Assembly: GCA_019916065.1 (NCBI GenBank)
Contig: CM034237.1
Location: 25,354,340 to 25,418,339 of the forward strand
Source: Vitellaria paradoxa
Taxonomy: Eukaryota > Streptophyta > Magnoliopsida > Ericales > Sapotaceae
Length of the DNA: 64,000 nucleotides
Direction of reading: 5' to 3'
The notes beneath the pieces are model-generated. The model was not told where the DNA came from, did not search any database, and saw only the letters and a program-made list of their open reading frames with translations. The position numbers were made by a program, and so were the translations under genes. Below, in pieces: positions 1 through 12,787 of the stretch; within the stretch, counting starts at the first letter, position 1; each line of letters begins with the position of its first letter.

Positions 1-290
1 CCCTAGACCCATTATATCTTATTACACAGACTAGTTGATAGTCAATAAAAAAGGTCATTTATCACAATTTCAAAATTACAATAGAAAACATTTTAAACTC
101 AAAACCAAAACTTAGGTTTCTTGACACACCCATTTTAAAAGAGTCGAGTGGCAATTCCTAGTCTTTGCATTCTGCCCTATTTTAAAATCAAAAATATATT
201 TTTATCATTTCAATGATCTTGGATACATCATGTCGTAATAAAGACATACAACCTGTACCTATAGGCTCGATGCGCAGATCCAATCATAAC
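1..290 (+). mobile_element. 3' end of an Ogre/Tat-like (Ty3/gypsy) LTR, cut by the window edge
   Basis: This stretch aligns by eye in the same orientation with about 55705-55997, the last 300 bp of the large LTR inside the hAT element. Shared landmarks are ACACAGACTAGT near the start, a GACACA(C/T)CCATTTT block, CCTAGTCTTTG/A and a final ATC..(A/G)TCATAA(C/G)A. Here the terminus is CATAACA, ending in the canonical CA. The rest of the element lies upstream of the window. Family assignment is inference from the better-preserved copy. Confidence 0.7.
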
Positions 291-321
291 AAGTCGAAAG
301 TCCTCTAACCAGCTTAGGGTT

Positions 322-2590
322 TGTCACGCCCCGGATCTCGTAACTCGAGGGGTGAGTGATAAACACACATAACATGCACTAATATAACCATCCCATGATC
401 AATGCAATACAAAAACCTCTAAGTGAGCCCAAAACATATGATGAGATAATATAAATTTAGCCTTCGCCATTGCCAGGTTATATACTCTATACATTCTCCT
501 CATTACTACATAACTTAGGCCTTAGGGCCCTTATAACCAAATCGAATAAGTCCTCAATGAACAATATTACAATTTCAAATAAAAATTATACTAAGTAACC
601 AAAAGTTTTGCTAAGTTTAGAAGGGCTCATGCATAAGCACTGCTAGTTCAACCCTATCAGCCCACCTGATTGTTATGACTTGATCCTCCATCAAAATCTG
701 TAGGGACGTGAGCACGGGTCCACTTGTGCCCACGATGCCTCAAACAAACATATATGATATGTAATCGACACATGCATGCTAATGTTCATATATACATAAA
801 TACACCAACATCTTTCTATAAGCCATAACAATTCATTAATATCAATCAATTTTCAACTTAAGGAGGTATTTATCATCATCCAACATCATCAGAGTATTGT
901 ATTCAATTCCATTTATTTTTCATTATTAAATTTCCTAACTTTATATCCAATCACATTCCATATCACATTATCACATATTCAACATCTATCATATTGTCAC
1001 ATATTCAACATTCAATCATACAACCATGTCCACATTAGCACTTTTTCATCATTCGATCACATCTCCACATCCACATTTTCACGTATTCATCATTCAATCA
1101 CATTGCCATAACCTCACAAGCCATCGAGGGTTGGGTGTATACACAGCATTGTCTTTTATGGGTCCAGACCCAACGGAAATAGTAAACCGAACACCATCGT
1201 TTAGGATCGCAATCTAGGGCCACATGTAACTCATATACACACACAATATTGTGGGCTACTAACCCACTGGCATTGACACCAAACCCTGCTCAGGTTCCGG
1301 AACTTTCAACCCGAGGGTAATCTCAAAACCCTTCCTATTTCTGCACCCCACCATGGCCCCTAGCACACAACCAATCATTCATCACATTCAATTCTCTTTA
1401 ATCATAATTCACCTTCATCATCATATACTTTCCAACATCACACATACCACATTCCATTCCACCACAAAGCATATCTCGTTTTATCTTTCCATTTCATTTA
1501 TTTTGAGTTCCAGTTATTTACCATCACATATCAACAAAGATCAGACATCATCAAATAGTCAACATTTGGTATATGATATCTTTGTTCAAATCACATTTTA
1601 ATTCATCATATAGCTTATCACACTTCATCTCTTTCATTTCACTTATTCAAGGTTTAATTCATTTGTCTTCATTTATCCACACAAGTACACATCCTCATTC
1701 ATGCACTCTTATATCACAAAAGAACCAATACTCTTAACATTTTAATGTATGCAATACTTCTTCAATTCATATACTTAGTTATGTAAAACATCATGCAAGA
1801 ACATGGTATTAAACTCTTTAGGAACCTAAGGTAGAAGGTCCCAAGTTAAACTAAGTCAGAAAACTAAACAGGACTCGGTGGGCGCCCAAGTACTACTCAG
1901 TTGTGTGCCCAAGACCTTGTGCGCCCAAGAGGGTGGGCACCCAACTGACAACCCCTCGTGCGCCCACAGCATGGCTCAAATCACAGATCAGTGCTCTGTT
2001 TTCTGGGTCTTTCATCCTTCACACTTAACACCTCAAATTTACCAAGTTTATGGCAAGACACTTAGAGTTTCTTGTTTCCAACATTACCACAAGTCTTATA
2101 AGCATCAAAAGAAACCATCTATTTGAGTTTTCATCAACTATGGGCTAAGTTATAGATCAAACCCTATGTTCTCTCTCTTAAACCATATATGTGTATGTAA
2201 CTCCCATTTTCTTCCTTAAATGAAATCAAAACTTGCTAGGGTTTCTCAAATGTTTTTCTAGACATTGTTACACATCATATATGTAAGAATGAGCATAAAA
2301 TCCCTACCTCAAGTTGAATAAAGATGAAGAACAAGAGGTGGCCTTCTCCCGATTTCAAGCTTCCAAACTTGGAAGATTCAATCTCTTCACCCTTTGATCT
2401 AAACAACAAACAAATCACATAGATAGGTTCCTTGAGTGCTCAATTGCATCATTGCAAGGTTAATTTGATTTTGGTTAGGGTTAGAGACACTTACCATACA
2501 AACCCTTCCCGGTTCTCTTTGTTTCTTCTTCCTTCTTCCTCTCCCGGGTTCCTCTCTCTCCAACCTCAAAAGTCTTCCTCTCTTCTATCT

Positions 2591-2628
<38 letters not shown>

Positions 2629-3008
2629 TTGATAATATTTTAATCTCCAACAGTGTTTTCCAGACCTTTCCCATCCCCCCTAGCCTAATTTAGGGTTTAT
2701 AGGGGTGAGGCTCGGCTGCACAAGTTAGAACACACCATACCAGTCATTTCTACTATAGCTCGAGCGCCCAACACCTTCTCAGCTGTGTGCCCAAACCCTT
2801 GGGCGCCCACGTTCCGTGATCCCAAAGTGCCCCCCTCTTCTGCACTTGTACTAAAATGCCAACTCTCACATGTTTGGCTCATCATTCTCAAAGTTCTTAA
2901 CTCTAAGGTACTACTAATGAGGAGTACTTCTCAACCAACATACCATTACCTCCAAAAATGTTTGAATAACAATCTATTTACATTAACACCAAAGTTCAGG
3001 GTATTACA
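322..3008 (-). mobile_element. Solo LTR of a Ty3/gypsy element (Tekay/Del-like), 5-bp TSD
   Basis: On the - strand this 2,687-bp unit begins TGTAATACCC and ends GGGGCGTGACA, typical of long plant chromovirus-type LTRs. It is flanked by an exact 5-bp duplication, GGGTT at 317-321 and 3009-3013. There are no gag or pol remains, so it is best read as a solo LTR left by LTR-LTR recombination. It contains several G/C-rich 'gcgcccaa' blocks (1880-1970 and 2765-2815) and a (TA)n run at about 2599-2625. Short open frames inside it are not protein-like. The lineage name is inference from length and termini; the boundaries are directly visible. Confidence 0.85.
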
Positions 3009-3013
3009 GGGTT

Positions 3014-4029
3014 GGTTATTGTTTTTAGTGGAGTAGCAACCCACAAAGGGCGTATGTAGACTATCTTCGTGGCATAGACACATACGATGGTGTAGTTAGA
3101 TTACCCTTGCAACTTAGACACCCACGATGGTGTATTGAATGCTTTCACGGCATAGATACCTATAATGGTGTATTCAAACTGTTTTTGTAATGTAGAGTAC
3201 TTGTCCCATGTATTGGTATGTGCTTAAGTTGGAGTTGAGCTCGGGCGTCGAGTATGGTCATGTCGATTGGGATTGAATCTTGATGTTGAGCATTAGCATT
3301 AATGTGTGTATTCTTATATAAGTTACTATGGCTACAAATGTGATATGGTAATTTTATAATGGATATACACTTGAGATGAAGAATGAGGATAAGAAATAAT
3401 AAGATACTATGATAATGGGATTGGTAATGAGAATGCAAGTTAAGAAGATTTTAATTAAATGTTTGATTGATATGATTATCTAATTTAGATACTGTGATTG
3501 ATATGTTGAGGTGGAGATGTTGTGCTGCATGATATATGATTTACCTATTCATTTAGTATCATGGTAGGACATATATTGCTTGCTTGTAAGCTTGCGTGTG
3601 CAGTGGGCACACATGAACTAGTGCTCACCCCTCTATAGTTATAGTTGCAGGTTCAGAGATGGGCCTACCTAAGAAGGCATTTGACCAAGGGGCTTAAACT
3701 ATCCTTAGATCTCATCCTTTAATTCTAGTTACATATTTAGATACCTCAGTTATAAGGATTACTGTTATTATTTTGTGCCCTCATATAGAGTGGCAAGTTG
3801 TATTAATTATCATACTTCGATGGAGTTGTATTTATATTATAAAGCATTATACCCAGTTATGATTGTGGCCTATTTTATTTTATTTGGTTATATTTTATGT
3901 TATAACTTACTCCAATTGTAGTTTGGTTCTGATTGGGATAGGGTTCTGGTTATGTGACTAAATGTGGATTGCATGATGTGTTTAGGTTTAGTGCTCGTGT
4001 CATTGGGTTACGAGAATTGGGGTGTGACA
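3014..4029 (+). mobile_element. 3' portion of a second gypsy LTR (same lineage)
   Basis: The segment ends GAGAATTGGGGTGTGACA at 4029, matching the 3' termini of the two solo LTRs (GGGGCGTGACA). About 380 bp before its end it carries the block GGGCACACATGAACTAGTGC followed by TCACC (3605-3629), also found near the ends of the other two. No TG start or TSD was found. The solo LTR at 322-3008 interrupts its 5' side, so more of it may lie between 291 and 321. It is a fragment with no coding sequence. Confidence 0.65.
3059..3197. repeat. 40-bp tandem repeat, about 3.5 copies, inside the LTR fragment
   Basis: Units start at 3059, 3099 and 3139, with a partial fourth at 3179. The common core reads TAGACAC..ACGATGGTGTA. 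The third unit is more diverged. Confidence 0.7.
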
Positions 4030-4189
4030 ATAATCTTGGACAATATAATTTTTTTTGAAAATTTCATTAATTGAAGTAAGTTAATATGTAACACTAGAAG
4101 AGGTAGAATAATAAAATTTACAAAATATTTTAATTTCAAAATAAAAAATACGTAGAAAATCTTTATAAAAAAATTGCATTTGCCAAACT

Positions 4190-5320
4190 AAGGGCCTTAA
4201 CACTTACAAGTCCCAAACTATGATGATTTAAAATAAATAAATCAATTACTTTTTTATATTTAATAGCTAATTTGAACATTAAATTTGTTGAATTCCACCT
4301 TATGCTAATATCTATTGATAATTTCTAGGTTTCAAACTTATTTGATTATATATATTTGGAAATGAGAAATTCTTTTAGTATAACTCATGATAGAAATCAT
4401 AGTTTATTTAATTTTAAAATAGAGGAATCATAAAGACTCAATCTATCTTTGACAATTAAATTTAGGATATGAGCACAACAATGCCCATGAAATAAATTGT
4501 GCTGTAAAGGCAGTGTATGAAGAACACTAAGTAAGAAACATAATTATCATTATATGAAGAATTATCTAATGAAAAAAGAAAATATTTTTTAGTTAAACCC
4601 CACGATGAAAATTGTTTCCCCCAAACTCATTCTAGTGTAAGGTTATTCAACTAATTTAAAAAAAATTATTTATTTAATTTCTAATTTTCATTAATATAAT
4701 GACAGGTTATGCATTAATATTTAATACTTTAACAAGACTTTTACATATTGGAAGCTAAACAAAATTTTCCTTCAAATTTTTGAAAATATGCTTTTAATTG
4801 ATCTTTATTTGTTTCGAAATCTTGTAAAACGTGATTTCTTGAAATATTTCTTAAACTATAAAATTATGGTATAAAACTATCATGAATAAATTCTTCAAAA
4901 TTTTTCTTTTCGCTCATAGTAAAAAGTTGTTCATCTTTAACAATATATCTAATAAAATTATTTTGAGTCTTTATAGGATCATAGCAAAATATATTTAAAT
5001 TACCCATTGGTTACTCAATTGGGTTTGTGTAGTTTGTGGAAAAAATTGATCAATTAAAATGTTGACATGGGGATCATGTTGGTGCTTTCTAGTCTTTTTA
5101 AATAATTAGTTTCAAAAGTAGTCTTTCCATTTAATAGGTATCAACAAATATTACATTTAGCCTTATGTATTCTATCATCGCATGCAATTCTTGTACAATG
5201 GTCCCAAGTTTTTGAAAATTGACGAGATGATAATGATGTAACATTGCCACTTGTGCTCGTAGGCATTGGAGTTTGCTCATGGGTGGAATAATTAATTGAG
5301 TCCTTGCTTTCAACATAAAA
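4190..5320 (-). pseudogene. hAT transposase pseudogene (BED zinc-finger, RICESLEEPER/Ac-like)
   Basis: Reading the - strand across frames gives hAT landmarks in order. A degenerate BED finger lies at about 5080-5250 (AKCNIC, later TNYLKRL with the final His lost). At about 4800-4970 is YIVKDEQLFTMSEKKNFEEF then SRNHVLQDFE, the conserved N-terminal DNA-binding and linker segment. At about 4450-4510 is CCAHILNLIVKDRLSL, and at about 4270-4310 DISIRWNSTNLMF. These correspond to conserved blocks of plant Ac/BED hAT transposases. Several frameshifts and stops separate them and the C-terminal dimerisation domain is absent, so the copy is dead and truncated. The downstream side abuts the gypsy LTR fragment. 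Terminal repeats were not found. Confidence 0.8.
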
Positions 5321-6210
5321 GAAAAAAGAGCTTATCTAGGATCCATTAAACAAAAATATTTTGATGAAAAATTAAAGTATACAAATTAAAAAATTTAAAT
5401 GCAAATTAAAAATTTAATGTGTGCAAATTTAAAATATTAAAGAATGCAAATAAAATTTACTACCTTGTAATGATTTTAAGTCTTTAAACACTTTATCTGT
5501 AAATCTAAACTTCAAATTTGATAAAGTTTAAGAGAATTTGAGCGTAATTGAAGAACAAACTTGAGAGTTTATAGTTTGGGAGTAAAGATATTTTAAGGCT
5601 AATGAGAAAATTTTGTGATTTTTCAGTTGAATATATATGAGGTATTTATAATGAAGGACTAAAAGGGGGTTTGCAAATAATTTGAGTGTTTTGTATTTTG
5701 TAATTTTTTATTTTTTACTATTTGTAGTTGTTGGCAATAGCTGGAAGAGGAAAAAAAGAAATAAAATAAAAAAGAAAAAACATTGAAACTGGATGTTGCG
5801 TAGGGTAGTGGGTTGAGTCTCGAGCTAGAGTAGGGTGGCTCAAACCCTAACTTGGTTGCTCGGGTCACGTCAGGTCAATATGGATGTGTGGACGAGCTGG
5901 GCCGCCCATTTATGTTACTAATCTATTTGACATAAATATCTTTTGACTTTGTTCGAAAAAATGAAATTGGTTGTGGGTTTTGATTTATTTCATGACTCAA
6001 CTTTTGAAAATTTTCGTACTATTTGAAATCCAGCCTAAGTTAATAAATTTTGATGAGAATTGATTATCTTTTTCAACTGTTTAAATAGTTAGTCGAATTT
6101 ACCATTATATCTCATACTATCTTATTTTCTCTTTTTCATTCAACAACTGCTACTCATTTCATTATCCAAATTTTTTCCTTACTCTTCAGCTTAAATCTTG
6201 TCAAATTTTT
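5321..6210. other. AT-rich intergenic DNA, nothing recognised
   Basis: There is no coding pattern, RNA gene or clear repeat boundary. A GC-richer patch at 5800-5910 is probably the 5' flank of the hAT element, but this is not demonstrable here. Confidence 0.5.
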
Positions 6211-6218
6211 AACATAAA

Positions 6219-7619
6219 TAGAGGTGTGTACAATTTGGCTAAAATTTGATTTTCAGACTGTGCTAAACAAATTTAAGAAGTTTGGATTGGTTATTATTTT
6301 TAGCAACGATTGATTTGGTTAATTTTTGTAAAAATAACAATTATTGGTTTTGGTTATAGTTTTAAAATTTTAAAACTAAATAAATCAAAATAATTGAATT
6401 AAAATACTTAATATCTAATATATATAAATATATAATTAACTGGTTTTGTCTTTTAAATACAATTAGCTTTTGAAATTCCATGACTTTTGAAATTTCATAG
6501 AAAATTATTATTGGTTTTGGTTATCGTTTTAAAATTTTAAAACTAAATAAATCAAAATAATTGAATTAAAATACTTAATATCTAATATATATCTATATAT
6601 ATAATTAACTAGTTTTGTCTTTTAAATACAATTAGCTTTTGAAATTCCATGACTTTTGAAATTTCATAGAAAATTATTAAAGCATTATTGGATTGCTGCT
6701 TCCTACTCATTCTCACAGTTCAACAAATAATTATACTCATTCTCATAGTTCAACAAATAATTATATAAAACTAAATACACTTGGCTTTTGAAATTCTATG
6801 GCTTTTGAATTTATCATAGTTAAATATACTACTCAGGTCCTTCAATATACACAATGTCTCTTCACCCTTATTTCCATTTAATTTAATATAAACAATGTCT
6901 CTTCACACTTATTTCCATTTAATCTCTTTCTTAAAGCAACAATTGATTTGAAGCATCTAAATATTGATTTGTTTGTCTACCAAAGGTAACTGGATATCAA
7001 TAAAAAAAAAAAAGAGTTTTGCTTATCTGTTAAAGGTGCACAGCCTAGTGTAAGTTATACTCAAGGTAGTAAAGATATTTACATATATAATGGTTTGACT
7101 ACAAATACTATGAAAATTTAGTTGTAGATATAATATCCATTGATTCTAAGATGAGATTGGGGCTGGATAAGCTATTCAATGACATTTAGAGCTATGGAGC
7201 TAGAACTTTTATTTTGTTTCTGTTTTGCTTTGTTTTGTTTTGTTTTGTTTTTGATTTAAGTTGTTCCTTTTTAGTTTTATTATGAATTTATTTCCTCAGT
7301 TATGGTTTAATGGACACATATGTCGGCTTTTGTAATTTGAAATTTAGAATTTAATACTTTGATAACAGTATGCTTTTTGTTGAACTTACAATAAAACAAA
7401 TTATTTTATCTCTATAATTAAATTGTGAAAAATATATTTAAATTTATAAGTCCATATAATTGAATAGACTGTAACTAAACCGAAATAATTCGGTTCAGTT
7501 AATATTCGGCTACTATATATTGTTTGGACAGTTTGGTTATTATTTTTAATTTTCAAAAATATTTGCTTTGGTTATCAAAGTTATAATTTTTAAATGGTAC
7601 TGACCGATACTCACCCCTA
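6219..7619. mobile_element. Non-autonomous hAT-type element, 8-bp TSD
   Basis: The unit starts TAGAGGTGTGTAC and ends CTCACCCCTA, so on the opposite strand it starts TAGGGGTGAGTA. It is bounded by an exact 8-bp duplication, AACATAAA at 6211-6218 and 7620-7627. The 8-bp TSD and TA-GGGTG-type termini fit the hAT superfamily. The 1.4-kb interior is AT-rich with no transposase trace. It contains a 167-bp tandem duplication. Boundaries are directly visible; the superfamily is inferred. Confidence 0.85.
6341..6674. repeat. 167-bp tandem duplication inside the hAT-type element
   Basis: Copies begin at 6341 and 6508 with TTATTGGTTTTGGTTAT. They are nearly identical, differing by a few bases, for example in the ATATATA segment. 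The duplication is therefore recent relative to the element. Confidence 0.9.
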
Positions 7620-7869
7620 AACATAAATTTTGATGTTGAATTGAATATTGTATTTATAACTAATTGTTCTTTTAAAAAATAGATTATCAATAACAAGCCA
7701 AATTTAGTATTTTTTCTAATAAATTCAAATCCATTTAAATTTTGAACATGAAAATTTCAATTCAATTTTTGAATTCAACACATGTTTTAAACACAAATTT
7801 TCTAAATTAAATCAATTTCTTACTTTAAAATAAACAAATTCCTAGAATAAAATGTTTTCAAACAGCGTA

Positions 7870-10699
7870 TGTAAAGACCCAGAATTTTTGATTTTTTTAT
7901 TTTAAATTTATAATATTTAAAATTTTGATATTTTGGACCACCATTTATATTTTATGTAGGTGATTTGGTGTTAATTTATTTTTTTTATGTTGTATGCATT
8001 AATGTGTGCCTCATTATGTATGTAATTATATTCATCAGTAGAGAGGGGAAGCGTTGATAGTTTGTTTATTTATTGTGGGGAGGCTAAGAGTTGGCAGGTT
8101 GTGTGGGAGTTAGAGAAAGTATTAAGGAGGGTTTTATGAGTTCATTGATCTGAATAAGAGAGAGGAGGACTTTTACGTTGTTTAATACCTTCACCATCTA
8201 TGATCTTGCACCAAGAAAAAAATTCTGCATTTTTTTATTTTGACCTCTCAAATTTAAGAGAGAGGGGGAGAGAAAGATCATGCTATCGGTTGTACGTTGG
8301 TAAAGATCGTAGAGAGATATTTGGAAAACGCGTAATTGGCATTTTAAAGAAGATTACCGGATCGTGTTTAAGGCCAACTTGAGTTGGTGTTGATTGCTTT
8401 ACACACCGATCGTCTACGTGTATAGTGAGGTAAGTGGGATTGTGTTTATTTGATATAATTTTTTTATCATGTCATGTATATATGTGGGTGTGCAAGATAT
8501 GAAAAAAACTTGATCTATGAATTGATTCTTGATTATGTGAAATTCTGGCACTTTCATACTGAAATGGGTACACTATTTTTCCACAAAAATCATACTTAGA
8601 TATCGATTTAATTCACGAAAATTTTATATGTTAAATTAGACATGTATACGAGTTTCTTGTAAAAATTTCATAATTTTTGGAATTTAAATGAATTTATTAA
8701 AAATAGTCAAACTTGACTGATTGATTGGGATTTCTGTACCTGGATCAGTACACTGTTTTCATATGAAATTTATACTTAGAGGCCAAATTAATTTTTGATA
8801 TTTTTTTATATGGGAGTACATATCCAAAATAGTATCCAGTAAAAATCTCATATTTTTTTTTGAGTTAAAATGGATTTTACAAAAATCGTGAAAAATGACT
8901 GTTTGTTTTAAATTGCTGTGCTGACAGGAGTTTGATTTTTGATATAAAAATGATACCTAGAGATTAAATTAATATCTAAAAATTTTATATATGAAAATAG
9001 ACATGTTAGAGATTCTGCAGTAAATTTTGTATAAATTTTTGACTAATATTTTATTTTATAAAAATATTGAAACTTGGCTGTTTGGTTTACATTGCTGTAC
9101 TGATAGGCGTCAGATATTTGGTATAAAAGGTATAAATAAAAGTTGATATAATTTCTGAAATTTTTATATGTTAAACTAGATATATTAATGAGATTTCTGT
9201 GAAAATTTCAAAGTTTTTGGATAAAAAATGAATTTTGTAAAAAATCGTGAAAATGAGTTATTCTGTATGGCTCTAACAGAAATACCCATTTAGTATTTTT
9301 AAAATCCGTATTAGATGGTTTTATGAATAAATTTTAAATCTTGTTTTTATGAAACTAGACTTAATTATAAGTATTTTAGGCTTTTGAATTAGTGTAAAAT
9401 ATTTCGTTTTCTATTTTTAATGAATTATCAAACTTTATGTCTTGAATCCTTCATTGTCATGACATGCTTGATATAAAATTTTATTTACCAAGCTAGCTGT
9501 ATATATATATTCCTGAATATGGATGCATGATATTTATTTGATAAATCTTGTATGAAGATATTTTTATGGAAGGGCAACATGAAACTTAGGCCCGAAACAC
9601 ATTCACACTTCATAAAACTTATAAAGTAAAGGGAAGAACACACAAAAAAATCAAATTAGGGAGAACTTTTGTGTATGTTGTGCTGTTAATAAAAGGAATT
9701 ACTTGAGATTTGATTTTTGGGTTATTGGGGTCATTAAGGGTACTAGAAAGAGTGGGTTCTAGAGCCCAAGGGTTGAAAGCTCCAAAATCTGCGCTGGGTG
9801 GTTAGCGTAACCAGTAGGCTAGAAACCTACGAAATGTATATACGACTTATTATAGCGTATATTTAGTACCGGGACTACAGGACCAGTTTGCCTACTAAGG
9901 CAAATGAGTACATTTGGGACTGCGGGACCAAATGTACCCCATGATTGAGGTTTGGGGATGTGATGAGTACATTTGGGACTGCGGGACCAATTGTACCCCA
10001 TGACTGAGATCTGGGGATGTGATGAGTACATCTAAGACTGCGGGACTAGTTGTACCCCACGGCTTAGGCTTGGGGATTTATTTTGGGTTTAGTTTTGAGA
10101 CCACAGACTAAACTTGCAGAGTACCCGACCCATAGTATGATATTGGTGTGTGGTGATATGAATGAAATGATATGATTTATTTTTAGCATGAGACTGCGGG
10201 ATCATGGTTAAGTAACTTTATAATTTGAATGTAATGATTAAATATGGCTATTTTGAAAGTCTTAAGATTTTTAACTTCTTTTCTTATTAATTAGTGTTTA
10301 AAGCATTGCATGATTAAAAAATTGTATTTTATAAACACTCTCTGAGCACACGTGGAATTTAGTGCTCACCACCTACTACAGTTAGTAATGCAGGGGTTGA
10401 TGCTCGTGATAGACCAGTGGGTTAGCTAGCCATCTTGGGTTGTGATAGCTGGATGATTGTTTTATTTTGCATTCCAAAATTTACATTATAATGTAATGGA
10501 GTTTTGACTTGGGCCCATATTTGTGGCATGGTTTTGTAGCCCATTTTGAGGGTATCTTAAAGTTATTTTGAGTATTCAAGAAATTGAATAATATTTACTT
10601 TAATTAGCTTTCGCTCTGATATGGTACATTTTTCATGGTTTGATATTTATTTTTGGGTTTTGTTCCCACGTGCCCGATTGTGGATTTCGGGGCGTGACA
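7870..10699 (+). mobile_element. Solo LTR of a Ty3/gypsy element, 5-bp TSD GCGTA
   Basis: This 2,830-bp unit starts TGTAAAGACCC and ends TTCGGGGCGTGACA. GCGTA occurs at 7865-7869 and again at 10700-10704, an exact TSD. No gag, pol, PBS or polypurine tract is inside. The GAGCACACGTGG..GTGCTCACC block at 10344-10371 is shared with the other gypsy LTRs here. Tandem 59-bp repeats occupy 9908-10084. Insertion is in + orientation. Long chromovirus-like (Tekay/Del) LTRs have this size; that lineage call is inference. Confidence 0.88.
9908..10084. repeat. 59-bp tandem repeat, three copies
   Basis: Units start at 9908, 9967 and 10026, each opening GTACAT(T/C)T..GACTGCGGGAC and containing TGTACCCCA. 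A degenerate half unit precedes them at about 9865. They lie in the solo LTR. Confidence 0.85.
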
Positions 10700-10769
10700 G
10701 CGTATTAAATGTAATAAAGGTAAATTACCTTATTGGTACCAATTCAATTACATTTTTTAGATAAACTTT

Positions 10770-12381
10770 GTTATATTTTAACTCTTTATTTTTTTAAGTG
10801 TTAATTACACTGACACATCTTTAACTATATCTCATTTTTAATTTACCTATTCATTTATTAATCTTAATACTTTGATACCCTCATCTATTTAAAACATGTT
10901 CTATTTGAAAACTGCTAAAAATTGGATGAAGTAAAGTTAACAATTAGCCCTATTTGTAATACAAATTTACTAACACCAAAATAGCCAAACACTCTATTTG
11001 GAAACATTCTTCTCTCAGAGTTGATTTAATTTTAAAATAAAGAGCGGATTTCATTGATTTATTTCATTTGATTTGATTTGATAAATAAAATTTTATATTT
11101 GGAACACATTTTGAATTTAAGAATTAAATTGGTTATATTTAAAGAAATACCAAATTTGACCATATTAGTAGAAAATAAAAAATATGATAATATGATATAT
11201 GAGGATAAATTTGTCCACTTACTTAGATAGATTAAGAAAATAATGAATTCTCTTTGAATTATATTATTTTAGCTTGGATTTCAAATGAAATAGAAATCTC
11301 AAAATTTAAGTTATGAAATAAAATCAAATTCAGCTCATAAAATTTTATTCCAATTTCAGATATAAGAATTGATGAGAATTCTCATCAATTGAAATCAAAT
11401 TTTATCAAATCCACAATTCCAAACATAGTGTAAGTATAAGAAAAAAACAAATAAAATAATACATATACATATACGTATTAATTTTATTCTTTGCTTGCTT
11501 TCTTTATCTATTTAGAAATTAATTTATAATAAAATGTTATAAAAGAATAATTGAATTTATTAAAATAAAAAGTAAACTTTAATAAATAATGATTTATTAT
11601 TAGAATGATTTATTTTATTAATATTTTTAATTATTCAAAATTAATTAATATTAAAAATACATAACGATTTACTATTAAAACTAAAATTAGTTATTACTAA
11701 AAAATTTTATTATATAAGTAAACAATATTTTTATTAATATCATTTATTACTTTTTTTAATTTTTTTATCAAGTTTCACCAGCTAGAGGATACTTACAAAA
11801 ATAAATGTTAATTTCATTGGCTAAATAAATAAGTGTTATTTTTTTTATCAAATTTCACTAGCTAAAGGATAATTGCAAAAATAAGTGTTAATTATAAAAA
11901 TTAGAATAATTAATGTTGGTGTTATTCTAGGTGAGGATTGTATCCTTCAGATGCAAAGATAAGATTCTTATATACGGATATGTATAATAAAGTAAATCAT
12001 TCTTATAATAAATTATTATTTATTAAGTTTAATCGTTGTTTTATTAAATTCAATTAGTTTTTATAACATTTATTATAAATTAATTTTTAAATCGGTAAAG
12101 AGAATAAGAGAAAAATAAAATTTATACAATATGCGTATATATATCAATTATTTTTATTTATTTTTTTATTTTTTTGTATTTGAGGATATCTTGGTCTTAG
12201 TAAGGTTGAATTATAAAAAAGATCAATGGTTGACTTTACTCCATCCAAATTTTTTAACAATTTTTAAAAGGAACTTCTTTTAAATAGATGATGTGATCAA
12301 AATGTTAGGATTAATAGATAAAGAGGCAAATTAAATGATATAATAAAAATAAATTATCCTACTAGCACCAATTCAACTACA
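10770..12381. repeat. Foldback (long inverted repeat) region
   Basis: A left arm at about 10796-10943 and a right arm at about 12228-12345 are reverse complements at roughly 70-75% by eye, for example GATACCCTCATCTATTTAAA against TTTAAATAGATGATGTGATC. A 43-bp direct repeat (10710-10752 and 12339-12381, core CACCAATTCAA(C/T)TACAT in the second copy) sits at the outer edges. Between the arms is AT-rich DNA including a perfect 24-bp palindrome at 11367-11390. This may be an old non-autonomous DNA transposon. No transposase is seen. Confidence 0.5.
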
Positions 12382-12385
12382 TATA

Positions 12386-12415
12386 TTATTTCCTTTTCTT
12401 AACATAGTTAATCGA

Positions 12416-12452
<37 letters not shown>

Positions 12453-12787
12453 TTACTAATCAAAGCTATTATGCGTCGAGATCTTGAGCAAAAATTTAGA
12501 TTAATGAGTATATCTAAGTTACCATTGGTGTTTTTATCGAGGAGAATAGCATCTGTATGTTGATTGGCTAGAGAGAGAGGAATATCCCAAGCATGATCTT
12601 GTACTCGGTACACCATCTGGTAATAAAAAGTTGCAACAAATCTTGAAGAGATGGGTGTAATCATCCGAATCCAACCTGAAATAAATTCTGTGGGAAACTC
12701 TAAAGTGATGAGGTGTTCTTGCAGGTAGCAAGAATAGGGTATTGATCCATTCTTGAAGCTTGGGCAAACCTTTTTGCTTTTTTTCAT
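12386..12787 (-). other. Unrecognised 133-codon open frame (possible gene fragment)
   Basis: The frame opens MKKSKKVCPSF and contains EFISGWIRMITPISSRF and YYQMVYRVQDHAWDIPL, a composition more protein-like than its AT-rich surroundings. Its 3' end runs through an (AT)n microsatellite (12419-12450), so the last codons are not meaningful. I do not recognise a family. It could be a captured or degraded exon, or chance. Confidence 0.2.
12419..12450. repeat. (AT)n microsatellite
   Basis: An uninterrupted run of alternating AT of about 32 bp. Confidence 0.95.

Noticed and set aside
317..4034. A single element running from TGTCACGCCCC (322) to GGGGTGTGACA (4029)
   Set aside because: No TSD is found for that pair, whereas GGGTT flanks 322-3008 exactly; the 4029 terminus belongs to a different LTR in the other orientation.
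9908..10084. Regularly spaced 59-bp repeats, considered as a CRISPR-like array or minisatellite gene
   Set aside because: Direct tandem units without unique spacers, inside a plant solo LTR.
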